64,000 bases of DNA from Bradyrhizobium commune (GCF_015624505.1 NZ_CP061379.1:2542001-2606000); one strand, 5' to 3'. Shown: positions 1-8,313, counted from the stretch's first letter. Numbers and translations are program-made. The notes: generated by a model not told the origin, from the letters alone.

Positions 1-996
1 TTTAAGAGCCACAGCTTGCGCGACATCTACGCCATGGTGGCGGCGATGCATGCCGAAAACCAGCTCTACCTGTCTCGCTCGGTGCTGGCCTTCGCGGTTG
101 GTCGCAATATCGACGAATTGGAGCAGAGGGCGCTGCTCCCATTGCGGCGCGAAGCCATGCTTGACTCGGGGGATACATACCTCCTCACGCGCCATCGTCG
201 CATTGCGGAGGCGGCTTGCGCGGTGATGCGTGAGGATGGGGACAATATTGATCGATGGTTTCCCGCGCTGGCGGGCGCGGCTCTTCGCGATTTTAAGATG
301 AACTATACGCGCGACCCAGCCATCCAAGAATGGTGCACGAGCTTGAGCGATCACTTTGTTGCAAAAGGTGATCGCTGGTGGTCGCTAGCCCGGGCAATTG
401 CAAAGGCCCTCCACGAGGCTGATCCGAACGACGCCCACCGCGTCACGACTTATTCGTCCGTTCTCCGTCGGACCGGACAAGCGAAGGAGGCGATGGCCGT
501 ATTGAAATTGAATGGCAAGCGCCTGCAAAATGACCGTGCCGGACTCTACGAATGGGCGACTACAGCCGGCGCGGCAGGCGATCATGGTCTTGGAGTATGG
601 CTGTGCGGGCGATCGTTGGCCGATGGTACAATTCTAAGTTCGTTGCAATGCAAGCTCTCTCTCGCTGGCCTCGGCATTGCATTTCGTGAGCTGTTTGCAG
701 CTTCGCAAGAAAAAGCGTTCGCCGCAGCCCAAGCCGCGTGCGGACAAATAGGCCTTCGAATGCCCGAACTCAACTCATCCGATCGGAAGTATTTCGAGGT
801 TCATGTCGCTGATGGGCGCCGCAACGGCGTCGCGGAGTTTTCGTTGGTGCAGGCGATCGACATTATCAGAAAGGCAGTGATTCTTGGGGCCGACGAAGTC
901 GAGCCGGACAACGAGCCAATGCTATTCGAACGACTGATTGGCGAGCCGGATAGCTACGGATACGCTGCACTGCGCCGGATGGCCGGCGAGACCTGA
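1..996 (+). CDS. C-terminal part of a probable STAND-type NTPase/helical-repeat protein (5' end outside window)
   Basis: The reading frame is already open at base 1, so the gene begins to the left of the window; a TTG at 16 is not a convincing start. The visible ~331 residues are almost all alpha-helical. The first ~90 include an arginine/histidine motif (LLTRHRRIAEAA) that resembles the winged-helix segment following the NTPase core in STAND proteins. The rest looks like degenerate TPR-type helical pairs, the usual sensor part of such proteins. No Walker motifs are visible; they would lie upstream. Base composition is less GC-rich than the genes that follow, and an ahcY scar lies directly downstream, both consistent with an acquired segment. 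The STAND assignment is an inference from a short motif; the coding call is firm. Confidence 0.6.
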   Translation, partial: FKSHSLRDIYAMVAAMHAENQLYLSRSVLAFAVGRNIDELEQRALLPLRREAMLDSGDTYLLTRHRRIAEAACAVMREDGDNIDRWFPALAGAALRDFKMNYTRDPAIQEWCTSLSDHFVAKGDRWWSLARAIAKALHEADPNDAHRVTTYSSVLRRTGQAKEAMAVLKLNGKRLQNDRAGLYEWATTAGAAGDHGLGVWLCGRSLADGTILSSLQCKLSLAGLGIAFRELFAASQEKAFAAAQAACGQIGLRMPELNSSDRKYFEVHVADGRRNGVAEFSLVQAIDIIRKAVILGADEVEPDNEPMLFERLIGEPDSYGYAALRRMAGET

Positions 997-1014
997 TCGC
1001 GTCTCCGCAGGGTA

Positions 1015-1127
1015 CGTGAGCGCCGTCCGCGTCACCTCGCCAAGATCGGCGTCAAGCTCACCGAGCTGCGCAAGGATCAGGCGTGAAGCGGGAAGGTCCG
1101 TACAAGTCGGACCATTACCGCTGCTGA
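1015..1127 (+). pseudogene. ahcY: Decayed 3' end of an adenosylhomocysteinase gene (ahcY remnant)
   Basis: Bases 1027-1083 encode RHLAKIGVKLTELRKDQA, followed at once by TGA. Bases 1092-1127, in another frame, encode EGPYKSDHYRC and a stop. S-adenosylhomocysteine hydrolases end with H-L-x-x-I-G-x-K-L-T-x-L-x-x-x-Q-A, then about seven residues (Y-I-G-V type), then E/D-G-P-[YF]-K-x-D-H-Y-R-Y. The two pieces are therefore consecutive parts of that C-terminus, joined by a deletion of about 13 bases, with Y replaced by C at the end. The rest of the ~470-residue enzyme is absent, so this cannot be functional. The enzyme is central to methylation metabolism, so an intact copy is expected elsewhere in the genome. 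Confidence 0.65.
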
Positions 1128-1148
1128 GACCGTACTCACTTGCGACGC

Positions 1149-1178
1149 AAAGCCCCGGAGCGATCCGGGGCTTTTTTG
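1149..1178 (+). terminator. Rho-independent terminator after the ahcY remnant
   Basis: A perfect GC-rich hairpin (AAGCCCCGGA, loop GCGA, TCCGGGGCTT) runs straight into a T tract. It sits where the terminator of a complete ahcY would be, so it probably belonged to that gene. It now also insulates the NTF2-like gene that follows. Confidence 0.85.
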
Positions 1179-1280
1179 TTGTTCTGCCGTCTGGTACGCT
1201 CACAGGTAGAGCCACAACAAGCCTGCCACTTTTGCCGCAGGCGGCCGCTTTTTTCATTCATTGCATTGGGAGGGAACGCC

Positions 1281-1700
1281 ATGTCCAGCGAAGCCAACGT
1301 TCGGTTGCTGACGGAAGCCTATCGCCTGTGGAATGACAGCAAGGGTCAAAGCGTCGACCACTGGTTCGACAGCGTCATCGGTCCGCAGATCAGCTTCGGA
1401 TCCATACCGCGCGGCGCCGAGCCGGTGGCATTCGCCACTCAGTACGACGACCGCACCAAGCTTCGCGGCTATTTCGACGGTCTGCTGGCGGATTGGGCCA
1501 TGCAGTACTACACGATCAACGAGTACGTTGCGCAGGGCGATGCCGTGTTTGCGCGCGGTACATGTGCCTGGATCAACAAGCGGACCGGAAAGGTCGCGGA
1601 GACTCCGAAGGTCGACTTCTGGCGCTTCAAGGACGGCAAGGCGGTCGAGTTCTACGAATATTTCGACACCGCTTGTGTCGTCGCCGCCGCCACCCCTTGA
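1281..1700 (+). CDS. NTF2-like / SnoaL-like fold protein
   Basis: Encodes a 139-residue protein of the size of a single NTF2-like cone-shaped domain. The N-terminus has helical segments (NVRLLTEAYRLWND) and the C-terminus has the typical strand pattern, ending in DFWRFKDGKAVEFYEYFDTA, the W-x-F-x-x-G-K sequence common in SnoaL-type ketosteroid-isomerase relatives. The ATG at 1281 is chosen because a GGGAGGGA ribosome-binding site lies about 7 bases upstream; the frame is open further upstream but runs into the terminator. It is 50 bp ahead of a flavin monooxygenase on the same strand, so the two may be co-transcribed. Catalytic activity and substrate cannot be read from the sequence. Confidence 0.8.
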   Translation: MSSEANVRLLTEAYRLWNDSKGQSVDHWFDSVIGPQISFGSIPRGAEPVAFATQYDDRTKLRGYFDGLLADWAMQYYTINEYVAQGDAVFARGTCAWINKRTGKVAETPKVDFWRFKDGKAVEFYEYFDTACVVAAATP

Positions 1701-1750
1701 CGGTTGCAATTTGGCGCGCTGCTGCCATCCTGCGCCGAGGGAGAAACGCC

Positions 1751-3217
1751 ATGACAGAAGCCAAAGAACATTTCGACGTCCTCATCGTCGGCGCCGGCCT
1801 GTCAGGCATCGGTGCGGGCTATCATCTTCAGACCAAGTGCCCGACCAAAAGCTACGTCATTCTGGAGGGCCGCGACTGCATCGGCGGTACCTGGGACCTG
1901 TTCCGCTATCCCGGCATCCGTTCGGACAGCGACATGTTCACGCTCGGCTATTCGTTCAAGCCGTGGACCGACCCGAAGGCGATCGCCGATGGGCCGCAGA
2001 TCCTGGACTATGTGCGCGAGACGGCAGCCGAGAACGGCATCGAGAAACACATCCGCTTCCGCCATCGCGTCAAGCGTGCAGCGTGGTCGACGGGTGAAGC
2101 ACGCTGGACCATCGAGGCTGAACGCATCGCGGGCGAAGGTGCGAGTGAGCTCGTGCGCTTCACCTGCAATTTCTTGTTCATGTGCCCGGGCTATTACAAA
2201 TACGAGGCGGGCTACACGCCGGAGTTTTTGGGCACGGCGGATTTCGCCGGCCGCATCGTTCATCCGCAGAAATGGACCGAGGACATCGATTATGCGGGCA
2301 AGCGCGTCGTCGTGATCGGCTCGGGCGCGACCGCGGTGACGCTGGTGCCGGAGCTCGCCAAGAAGGCCGCTCAGGTCACCATGCTCCAGCGCTCGCCGAC
2401 CTACGTGGTGTCGCGTCCGGCGCAGGACCCCGTCGCCAACAAATTGCGCCGCAATTTGCCGTCGCAGCTCGCCTATCACCTGATCCGCTGGCGCAACGTG
2501 ATGTGGGGGATGTTCTTCTTCCAGCTCAGCAGGCGCAAGCCGGCGAAGGTGAAGAACCTGATCCTGACGGGCGTGAGAGCCGCGCTCGGCCCGGACTACG
2601 ACATCGCCACCCATTTCACCCCGCGCTACAATCCTTGGGACCAGCGGCTGTGTCTGGTGCCGGACGGCGATTTGTTCAAGGCGATCCGCGAGCAGCGCGC
2701 TGCCGTCGTCACCAACGAGATCGACACTTTTACGCGCGACGGCATTCGCCTGAAGGACGGCAGCGAGCTTCCCGCCGACATCATCGTGACGGCGACCGGG
2801 CTGGTTCTCCAGGTCGTCGGGGGCCTCGAGGTCAGCGTCGACGGCCGCGCCGTCGATTTCGCCAACACGCTGACCTACAAGGGCATGATGTATGCCGACG
2901 TGCCGAACATGGCCTCGGCCTTCGGCTACACCAACGCGTCCTGGACGCTGAAATGCGATCTCACCTGCGAATACGTCTGCCGGCTCATCAACTACATGGA
3001 CCGGCACAATTTCCGCCAGTGCATGCCGCACAATGACGACCCGACCATTACCGCGCAGCCGTCGCTCGATTTCACCTCGGGCTATGTGCGGCGCTCGGTG
3101 GCGAAGATGCCGAAACAGGGGTCGAAGCAGCCGTGGCGGCTCTACCAGAACTATGCGCTGGACATCGTCACCCTGCGCTTTGGCAAGATCGACGACGGCG
3201 TGATGCAGTATTCCTGA
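1751..3217 (+). CDS. FAD-dependent monooxygenase of the FMO/Baeyer-Villiger type
   Basis: A 488-residue flavoprotein. The N-terminal FAD-binding Rossmann motif is GAGLSG at residues 14-19, followed by GGTWDLFRYPGIRSD, the GG-T-W-x-x-x-R-Y-P-G signature of Baeyer-Villiger and related monooxygenases. F-A-G-R-I-V-H-P-Q-K-W near residue 170 is the FxGxxxHxxxW fingerprint, and VVVIGSGATAV is the second nucleotide (NADPH) Rossmann motif. A late ATG motif (TATGL) is also present. Such enzymes insert one oxygen of O2 into ketones or oxidise heteroatoms using NADPH in the cytoplasm. The start ATG at 1751 has a GAGAAA purine stretch upstream. The neighbouring NTF2-like protein may act on the same substrate, which is unknown. 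Confidence 0.92.
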   Translation: MTEAKEHFDVLIVGAGLSGIGAGYHLQTKCPTKSYVILEGRDCIGGTWDLFRYPGIRSDSDMFTLGYSFKPWTDPKAIADGPQILDYVRETAAENGIEKHIRFRHRVKRAAWSTGEARWTIEAERIAGEGASELVRFTCNFLFMCPGYYKYEAGYTPEFLGTADFAGRIVHPQKWTEDIDYAGKRVVVIGSGATAVTLVPELAKKAAQVTMLQRSPTYVVSRPAQDPVANKLRRNLPSQLAYHLIRWRNVMWGMFFFQLSRRKPAKVKNLILTGVRAALGPDYDIATHFTPRYNPWDQRLCLVPDGDLFKAIREQRAAVVTNEIDTFTRDGIRLKDGSELPADIIVTATGLVLQVVGGLEVSVDGRAVDFANTLTYKGMMYADVPNMASAFGYTNASWTLKCDLTCEYVCRLINYMDRHNFRQCMPHNDDPTITAQPSLDFTSGYVRRSVAKMPKQGSKQPWRLYQNYALDIVTLRFGKIDDGVMQYS

Positions 3218-3358
3218 TCATGCCGCCGCCAATGCGTTGTTTTACGTATTCGGGCCACGGCCTGAATCGGCCATGGTGCCCGAACGGTTAACGCGAGATT
3301 AACCGGAACGTCCTAGCCTGTCTCGGCCGGGGTTACTCGCAAGGCCGAGGTGAGCCCA

Positions 3359-3514
3359 ATGGAAGCCCAGAAGATCGCGGTCGACGCCGTCGTCGCGCTG
3401 ACCGATTGTGACCGCGACGCCGTCATCGCCTTCATCCGCCGGCTCTATCTCGCCGGCGTGAGGGATCCCAAGCGCCTGACCTTCAAAGGGCTCCAGGCGC
3501 TGTCCCGGGCGTGA
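3359..3514 (+). CDS. Small hypothetical protein (51 aa)
   Basis: A short open frame encoding a 51-residue, mostly helical protein that begins MEAQKIAVDAVVALTD and ends GLQALSRA. A GAGG ribosome-binding site lies eight bases before the ATG, which is the main reason for believing it. The sequence is amphipathic, with paired basic residues (FIRRLYLAGVRDPKRL). I do not recognise a family. It stands alone between the monooxygenase gene and a broken minus-strand gene. Confidence 0.5.
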   Translation: MEAQKIAVDAVVALTDCDRDAVIAFIRRLYLAGVRDPKRLTFKGLQALSRA

Positions 3515-3530
3515 CTGGACACAATTGAAG

Positions 3531-3815
3531 CTACTTGACGGTCGGATCGCTGATCCGGATCGAGGTGACGCGGTCATTCCGCACCTCGAATGAAAATGGC
3601 CACGGTCCGTAGATCCGGAGCTCGGTTTTCTCGAGCCCGTTTGGGCCGACATGGTAGGGGTTGCCGAACTGCGCCAGAAGCTTCTCAGTGCTTTCGCCGA
3701 GATTGATCTGGTTGAAGCTGTAGGCGGCGACCGGTGCCTCTCCGCTGATTTAAAGTGCGACGACGCGGTTTTCATTCACAGTCGCCGCGAGATAGAGATA
3801 TCGCAAAGCCCGCCA
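3531..3815 (-). pseudogene. Broken gene, C-terminal part of an unidentified protein with an internal stop
   Basis: On the minus strand, 3749 down to 3531 encodes a coherent 72-residue C-terminus rich in aromatic residues and beta-forming stretches (FGNPYHVGPNG, YGPWPFSFEVRNDRV, SIRISDPTVK, stop). No usable start codon lies in it, and the frame is cut by TAA at 3750-3752. Beyond that stop the same frame continues with plausible protein sequence (RYLYLAATVNENRVVAL) to about 3815, so one substitution or sequencing error has created the stop. The upstream part is not recognisable. The function of the original protein is unknown; the strand pattern suggests a small exported or lipoprotein-like beta domain. 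Confidence 0.55.
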
Positions 3816-4063
3816 ACAACCGCCACATCCCCACAACGCACTCCGAGCTCCGGACCTGTGGAACCAGGATACCCATGCCGAAAGCGAGCCGCAACGCCGG
3901 GATTGACTTGAGGCAAGCTGCGCCTTGTAATTGTGTGCGGCGGGGCTGGAGGCATCCCGATCACGAGATGCGGAACAGCCTCAGGATGCGCTGCCTCCAT
4001 CTTGCCGCTCGGGCCGGCTCGGAGTAGATCACGTCCCCGGCTGGGTCACTTGGGATTGGGGAA
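3816..4063. other. Spacer without a recognised gene
   Basis: No open frame here has convincing coding character or a ribosome-binding site. It may contain the lost 5' part of the adjacent broken gene and the promoter of the downstream hydroxylase gene; neither could be pinpointed. Confidence 0.4.
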
Positions 4064-4993
4064 ATGCTGAAACAGCTTTTTGCGCCGCAACTTGTCGTTC
4101 TGTATGTGCTTGCGGCATCGACGATTTACGTACACTTCCGGGGCAAGCAGCGGCTGCGCTTCGCGCGCCAGCTCGGCGATCACTCGACCTATCTCGCCCC
4201 CTACAACGTGCTGATGTATGCGGGCTCGGCAGTGCCGAACAAACCGGTCATCGCCGTCGAACAATTTCCCGAGCTGAAACCGCTCAGCGAGAACTGGGAG
4301 ACCATCCGCGACGAGGCCGTCCGCCTGTTCGATGAAGGCTTCATCCGCGCCGCCGCGAAGAACAACGACTGGGGCTTCTACTCGTTCTTCAAGAGCGGCT
4401 GGAAGCGCTTTTACCTGAAATGGTACGACGACTTCCTGCCGTCAGCGCGCACGCTGTGCCCGAAGACGGTGGAGCTGTTGAACTCGATTCCGTCCGTGCA
4501 TGGCGCGATGTTCGCGATGCTGCCGCCGGGCGGCAAGCTGGGCGCACACCGCGATCCCTTCGCCGGCTCGCTGCGCTATCATCTCGGCCTGGTCACGCCG
4601 AACTCGAACAAGTGCCGCATCCTGGTCGACGGTGTCGAATGCGTCTGGCGCGACGGCGAGGCCTTCATGTTCGACGAGACCTTCATCCACAGCGCGGAGA
4701 ATGCGACCGACATCAATCGCATCATCCTGTTTTGCGATGTCGAGCGCCCGATGAAGTTCGGCTTCATGACCGCGATCAACCGCTGGGTCAGCCATCACAT
4801 CGTCAAGGCGTCGGCGACGCAGAACGTCGACGGCGAGAATGTCGGCGTGCTCAACAAGGTGTTCGGCAAGCTCTACGAGATCCATCTCGGCAGCCGCAAG
4901 GTCAAGGAGTGGAATCGCAACGTCTACTACACGCTGAAATACTCGCTGACGGCGCTGATCCTCGGTCTCATCGTGCTGTCGGCGCTGCGCTAA
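4064..4993 (+). CDS. lpxO: LpxO-type lipid A / aspartyl-asparaginyl beta-hydroxylase family dioxygenase
   Basis: A 309-residue member of the Fe(II)/2-oxoglutarate dioxygenases related to LpxO, which 2-hydroxylates acyl chains of lipid A at the inner membrane. There is an N-terminal membrane segment (residues ~5-22) and another at the C-terminus (~290-307). The iron-binding set is visible as H162-R-D164 (GAHRDPFAG) and H209 (TFIHSAEN), with a downstream Arg/Asn that fits 2-oxoglutarate binding. The overall pattern NWETIRDEA...WGFYSFFKSGWK is typical of the LpxO branch. The gene is monocistronic and ends at a strong bidirectional terminator. It fits a genome rich in lipid A and LPS genes, but relatives also hydroxylate other lipids, so the substrate is inferred. 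Confidence 0.85.
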   Translation: MLKQLFAPQLVVLYVLAASTIYVHFRGKQRLRFARQLGDHSTYLAPYNVLMYAGSAVPNKPVIAVEQFPELKPLSENWETIRDEAVRLFDEGFIRAAAKNNDWGFYSFFKSGWKRFYLKWYDDFLPSARTLCPKTVELLNSIPSVHGAMFAMLPPGGKLGAHRDPFAGSLRYHLGLVTPNSNKCRILVDGVECVWRDGEAFMFDETFIHSAENATDINRIILFCDVERPMKFGFMTAINRWVSHHIVKASATQNVDGENVGVLNKVFGKLYEIHLGSRKVKEWNRNVYYTLKYSLTALILGLIVLSALR

Positions 4994-5015
4994 TCCGATC
5001 CACGATTTCGGAATC

Positions 5016-5047
5016 AAAAGCCCCGGAGCGCGCTCCGGGGCTTTTTC
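5016..5047. terminator. Bidirectional terminator between lpxO and mosA
   Basis: A perfect inverted repeat (AAAAGCCCCGGAGCG / CGCTCCGGGGCTTTTT) with an A tract on one side and a T tract on the other, between two convergent genes. It can stop transcription from both directions. Confidence 0.9.
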
Positions 5048-5052
5048 TTGCG

Positions 5053-5871
5053 TCACATCGGCTTGGCGCCGGTGTGGATGATCGATCCGACATGCTGGCC
5101 GCGCAGCGCGGCCGTGATCCGGCCGGGAACGAGGCCGTTGACGACCTGCACCCGCGCGATGTGCCGTGCGTTCGCCATCACCTCGAGCAGCGCCGGATCG
5201 AACGGCAGCGTGCCGTTGAGCTTCGCAAGCTCGGTAAAGCCGGTCTCCTTCAAGAGCTCCGCTTTCTTGCCGTCGGCGCCGTTGGGATCGGCGGTATAGA
5301 CGCCGTCGACATCCTCCACGATCGTCAGCCCCGCGGCGCCCAACGCGTCGGCGAGCAGGAAGGCGCCGGTGTCGGCGCGATGCAGCGGGACGCGCGTGGT
5401 CGGAAATTCGTGGTGGTGATACGGCGGAAAGGCGCTGCCGACGACGGCGCGCGCGGCGGTGAGGTGGATCGCGAGCTGGCTCGCGATCGTCGGATGCTCG
5501 ATGTAGGAGACGCCGTCCGGTGCGAGCAGGTTCGCGAGGATATGGCCGTTCTGGCCGGCTTCGCTCGCCGCGAGCGGCGCCAGCGATCCGACGGGAAGTC
5601 CGAGGTCGAGGCCGACGCTGTAGAGATGGCGCGCGCGAATGCCGGCGCCCGTCAGGATGAGCAGGCGGTGCTCAGGCAAGAGCGCGCGCAGCTCGTCGAC
5701 GAGCGGGACGATCGCTTCGTGGCCGCGATCCATGATGCGGCCGCCGATCTTGATGACCTGCACCCAGGGCAACAGCTTGATCGGGCGGTTGCCGGCGACG
5801 GGACGGGTGAGATCGCCGTCGAGCAGGGTCTGGCGCGCGAGCGGCGAGGCGACATGCTTGATCTGATTCAT
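5053..5871 (-). CDS. mosA: Molybdenum storage protein subunit alpha
   Basis: A 272-residue amino-acid-kinase-fold protein that matches the alpha subunit of the Azotobacter vinelandii molybdenum storage protein. Recognisable blocks are [27 protein letters not shown], the [10 protein letters not shown] nucleotide-binding loop, [18 protein letters not shown] and [11 protein letters not shown]. In Azotobacter the alpha3beta3 cage uses ATP to pack polymolybdate or polytungstate clusters. The ATG at 5871 follows the mosB stop after 11 bases. It is the last gene of the tupB-tupA-mosB-mosA operon and ends at the shared terminator. Confidence 0.93.
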   Translation of the reverse strand: MNQIKHVASPLARQTLLDGDLTRPVAGNRPIKLLPWVQVIKIGGRIMDRGHEAIVPLVDELRALLPEHRLLILTGAGIRARHLYSVGLDLGLPVGSLAPLAASEAGQNGHILANLLAPDGVSYIEHPTIASQLAIHLTAARAVVGSAFPPYHHHEFPTTRVPLHRADTGAFLLADALGAAGLTIVEDVDGVYTADPNGADGKKAELLKETGFTELAKLNGTLPFDPALLEVMANARHIARVQVVNGLVPGRITAALRGQHVGSIIHTGAKPM

Positions 5872-5882
5872 GGCTTTTTTCC

Positions 5883-6695
5883 TCAGCTCGCGGTGATGAT
5901 GGTGCCGACATGCTCGCCCGCGAGTGCGCGGGTGAGATTGCCGGGGACGAGGCCGTTGACGATGTGCACCTCGCGCACATAGCGCGACGCAGTGAGGAGA
6001 TCGAGCACCGGGAATTCCAGGATCGAATCCTGGAGGCCCTTCGCCTTCATCTCTGCCACCGAGATTTTTGGAATGAAGGTGGCGTTCTTCGACGTCTTCG
6101 GGTTCGCGGTGTAGAGGCCGTTCTCGTCCTTCACATAGATCATCGCCTTGCAGCCGAACTGCTCGGCGACGAGGAAGCATCCGGCATCGGTGCGATAGGG
6201 CGGGATCACGCCTTCGGCCGCAGGCCGCATCCACAGGCTATAGGGCGGCATACCGCTGAAGATCACGGCGTTCACTTCGGCGAGGAACAGCGGCACGGAT
6301 GCGAGTCCGGCGCTGCTCACAGCAGAGATGCCGTGCTGGGCCAGCAACTGTCCCAGCATCGCGGCGTTCTGGTCGGCGACAGAGGCGCCGAGCTGCGACA
6401 GCACGCCGGCGGGCAGGCGAAGGCCTGCCGCGATTGAGTAGAGATGCCGCGCGCGCGTACCGGCACCGGTTCCGATCAGCAGCTTGTGCGCCTTCCTTGC
6501 CGCGAGGATCTCCTCGACCAGTGGATAGACCGCGGCGCGGCCGCGATCGATCATGCTCTGTCCGCCGATCTTGATAACGGTCGCATCCGGCAGGATCCGG
6601 AAGTTCGACGCGGCTTCCGCTGCGGCCAGCAGCTGCGGGTCGGTGAGCGAGCGCTGCATCAGCAGCCCCTCGAGCTCGGCAATGGTGTTCGACAT
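5883..6695 (-). CDS. mosB: Molybdenum storage protein subunit beta
   Basis: Exactly 270 residues, the length of Azotobacter MosB, with its characteristic blocks: [72 protein letters not shown] and [18 protein letters not shown]. It forms the ATP-hydrolysing storage cage with MosA. The ATG at 6695 is preferred over one nine bases upstream (6704) because the GAGAGGA ribosome-binding site is properly spaced only for the former. The gene lies 56 bp downstream of tupA and 11 bp ahead of mosA. MosA/MosB are best known from free-living nitrogen fixers, where they keep a Mo reserve for nitrogenase. Confidence 0.93.
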   Translation of the reverse strand: MSNTIAELEGLLMQRSLTDPQLLAAAEAASNFRILPDATVIKIGGQSMIDRGRAAVYPLVEEILAARKAHKLLIGTGAGTRARHLYSIAAGLRLPAGVLSQLGASVADQNAAMLGQLLAQHGISAVSSAGLASVPLFLAEVNAVIFSGMPPYSLWMRPAAEGVIPPYRTDAGCFLVAEQFGCKAMIYVKDENGLYTANPKTSKNATFIPKISVAEMKAKGLQDSILEFPVLDLLTASRYVREVHIVNGLVPGNLTRALAGEHVGTIITAS

Positions 6696-6751
6696 CCGAG
6701 ACATCCTCTCTTTTTCTGGTGCAGTCTTGACGGCGACGGGGCCGCACTCGT

Positions 6752-7585
6752 TCAAGCGTTTGGATCGGTCGCATTTGGATAGAAGAGCTGCTGGCCGTCG
6801 ATCTTGTAGCCAGCGATCGCATTCTGCCCCTCCGGAGAGATCAGCCAATCGATGAAGCGTTGGCCCGCCTCCTTCTTCACGGTTGTGTGTTTCACCGGAT
6901 TGACCAGCATCACCCCGTATTGGTTGAAAAGCTGCTTGTCGCCTTCGACGAGGACCGCAAGGTCGCCGCGTCTCTTGAACGCCAGCCAGGTGCCGCGGTC
7001 CGTCAGCACGTAAGCACTGGATGCGGACGCAACGTTGAGTGCGGCTCCCATTCCCTGACCGATCTCCTTGTACCAGTTGCCGCGATCTTTTGTGACATCG
7101 ATGCCCGCAATTTTCCAGAGCGCAAGTTCGGCGATGTGGGTTCCGGATCGATCTCCACGAGAGATAAAGGGAGCAGCCTTCGTCTGTATGGTCCGTAGCG
7201 CCGCGACCACGCCAAGGCCGCGAATCCCCGCAGGATCGTCCTTCGGCCCAACAACAACGAAATCGTTGTACATTACCGGGTAGCGCCTGACGCCAAATCC
7301 TTCCGCCAGGAATTTCTCCTCGGCCGACTTGGCATGAACCAAGACAACATCGGCATCGCCCCGGCGCGCCGTGTCGAGCGCTTGCCCGGTGCCTTGTGCG
7401 AGGACCTTGATCTCGACGCCGGTCTTTTCCCGGACGATCGGCAGCAAGTAGTCGAACAATCCTGAGTCTTGTGTCGAGGTCGTCGAAGCTAAGATGATGG
7501 CCTGGTCTTGTGCCGAGGCAGGAACGCACGACAGGGCCAACACGAAGGCTATCTCCGTAGCAATCGAACTGAACCATCGGCCCAT
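6752..7585 (-). CDS. tupA: Periplasmic tungstate/molybdate-binding protein of an ABC importer (TupA family)
   Basis: A 277-residue solute-binding protein with an N-terminal signal peptide (cleavage likely after SCVPASA). The mature N-terminus carries ASTTSTQDSGLFDYLLP, the T-T-S-T-x-x-S-G-L signature of TupA proteins, whose threonine and serine side chains hold the oxyanion. SRGDRSGTH is the second binding-loop motif. TupA of other bacteria prefers tungstate over molybdate; preference here is not proven. It lies downstream of the permease gene (32 bp gap) and upstream of mosB, so captured oxyanion could feed the storage protein. Codon use is less GC-biased than in the LPS genes. Confidence 0.9.
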   Translation of the reverse strand: MGRWFSSIATEIAFVLALSCVPASAQDQAIILASTTSTQDSGLFDYLLPIVREKTGVEIKVLAQGTGQALDTARRGDADVVLVHAKSAEEKFLAEGFGVRRYPVMYNDFVVVGPKDDPAGIRGLGVVAALRTIQTKAAPFISRGDRSGTHIAELALWKIAGIDVTKDRGNWYKEIGQGMGAALNVASASSAYVLTDRGTWLAFKRRGDLAVLVEGDKQLFNQYGVMLVNPVKHTTVKKEAGQRFIDWLISPEGQNAIAGYKIDGQQLFYPNATDPNA

Positions 7586-7617
7586 GGGTGACTCCTTGCA
7601 ATCGTTCGCGTGCTGTT

Positions 7618-8313
7618 TCAGTGCCTCAAGGCGCGCCCAAAGACGTGGCTGAGCGTACTCACGGTCATCGATAGAACGATAAGAATGATGCCAAGCGCAA
7701 GTGCGAAGCTCAACTCGCCCTTGCTCGTCTCCAGTGCGATGGCGGTCGTCATCGTCCGCGTGTACCCGCGTATATTGCCTCCAACGATGATGATCGCGCC
7801 GACCTCTGCGATGGCTCGGCCAAATGCTGCAAGAAACGCGACGATGAGTCCCTCGCGGCCAATGTTCATGAGCGAAGCCGCCGCCCGGACGCGCGAGGCT
7901 CCATCAACGAGCAGGGCATCACCATAGGTCGCCCAGAGGTCCAGCGTCATCCGGTGCACCAAGGCGACCACGATCGGGATTCCGAGTGTGGCCTGTGCGA
8001 TGACCATCGCCGTTGGGGTGAACAGGATCCCGAGAGAACCGAGCGGGCCGGAGCGGGAGAGCAGCAGGTAGACTGCAAGACCTACGACTACGGGAGGCAA
8101 ACCAAGCAGCGCGTTTGCCGTCACGATCAATGCCTGCCTGCCGGGAAAGCGGCAGATCGCCAACGCCAGGCCGAGCGGCGAACCAATAATGAATGCGAGG
8201 CCGCTTGCCATCAGGCTTACTCCCAGAGACAGGGCAATGATGTTGCGAAGCTCCGGGTCAAAGCGGCCGATCAGCATCGTCGCGAGTTGAAACGCCTGGG
8301 TGAAGTCATTCAT
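7618..8313 (-). CDS. tupB: ABC importer permease for tungstate/molybdate (TupB family)
   Basis: A 231-residue inner-membrane permease with five or six hydrophobic segments. The cytoplasmic EAA-type loop that docks the ATPase is visible as DGASRVRAAASLMNIGREGLIVAFLAAFGRAIAEVGAIIIVGG. The length and the GLPPVVVGL and GRAIAEVGA motifs are typical of TupB. It is the first gene of the minus-strand operon with tupA, mosB and mosA. No gene for the partner ATPase (TupC) is present on either side: the upstream 137 bases hold nothing recognisable, and the next gene is divergent. The permease must borrow an ATPase or be non-functional. Confidence 0.9.
   Translation of the reverse strand: MNDFTQAFQLATMLIGRFDPELRNIIALSLGVSLMASGLAFIIGSPLGLALAICRFPGRQALIVTANALLGLPPVVVGLAVYLLLSRSGPLGSLGILFTPTAMVIAQATLGIPIVVALVHRMTLDLWATYGDALLVDGASRVRAAASLMNIGREGLIVAFLAAFGRAIAEVGAIIIVGGNIRGYTRTMTTAIALETSKGELSFALALGIILIVLSMTVSTLSHVFGRALRH

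Noticed and set aside
3755..4063. Several 70-90-codon frames on both strands in the spacer before lpxO
   Set aside because: Low-complexity Arg/Ser/Pro-rich translations without ribosome-binding sites or family motifs.
5883..7601. Apparent long fusion of mosB with upstream sequence over tupA
   Set aside because: The upstream part is a shadow of tupA in another frame. MosB of the expected length starts at 6695 with a proper ribosome-binding site.
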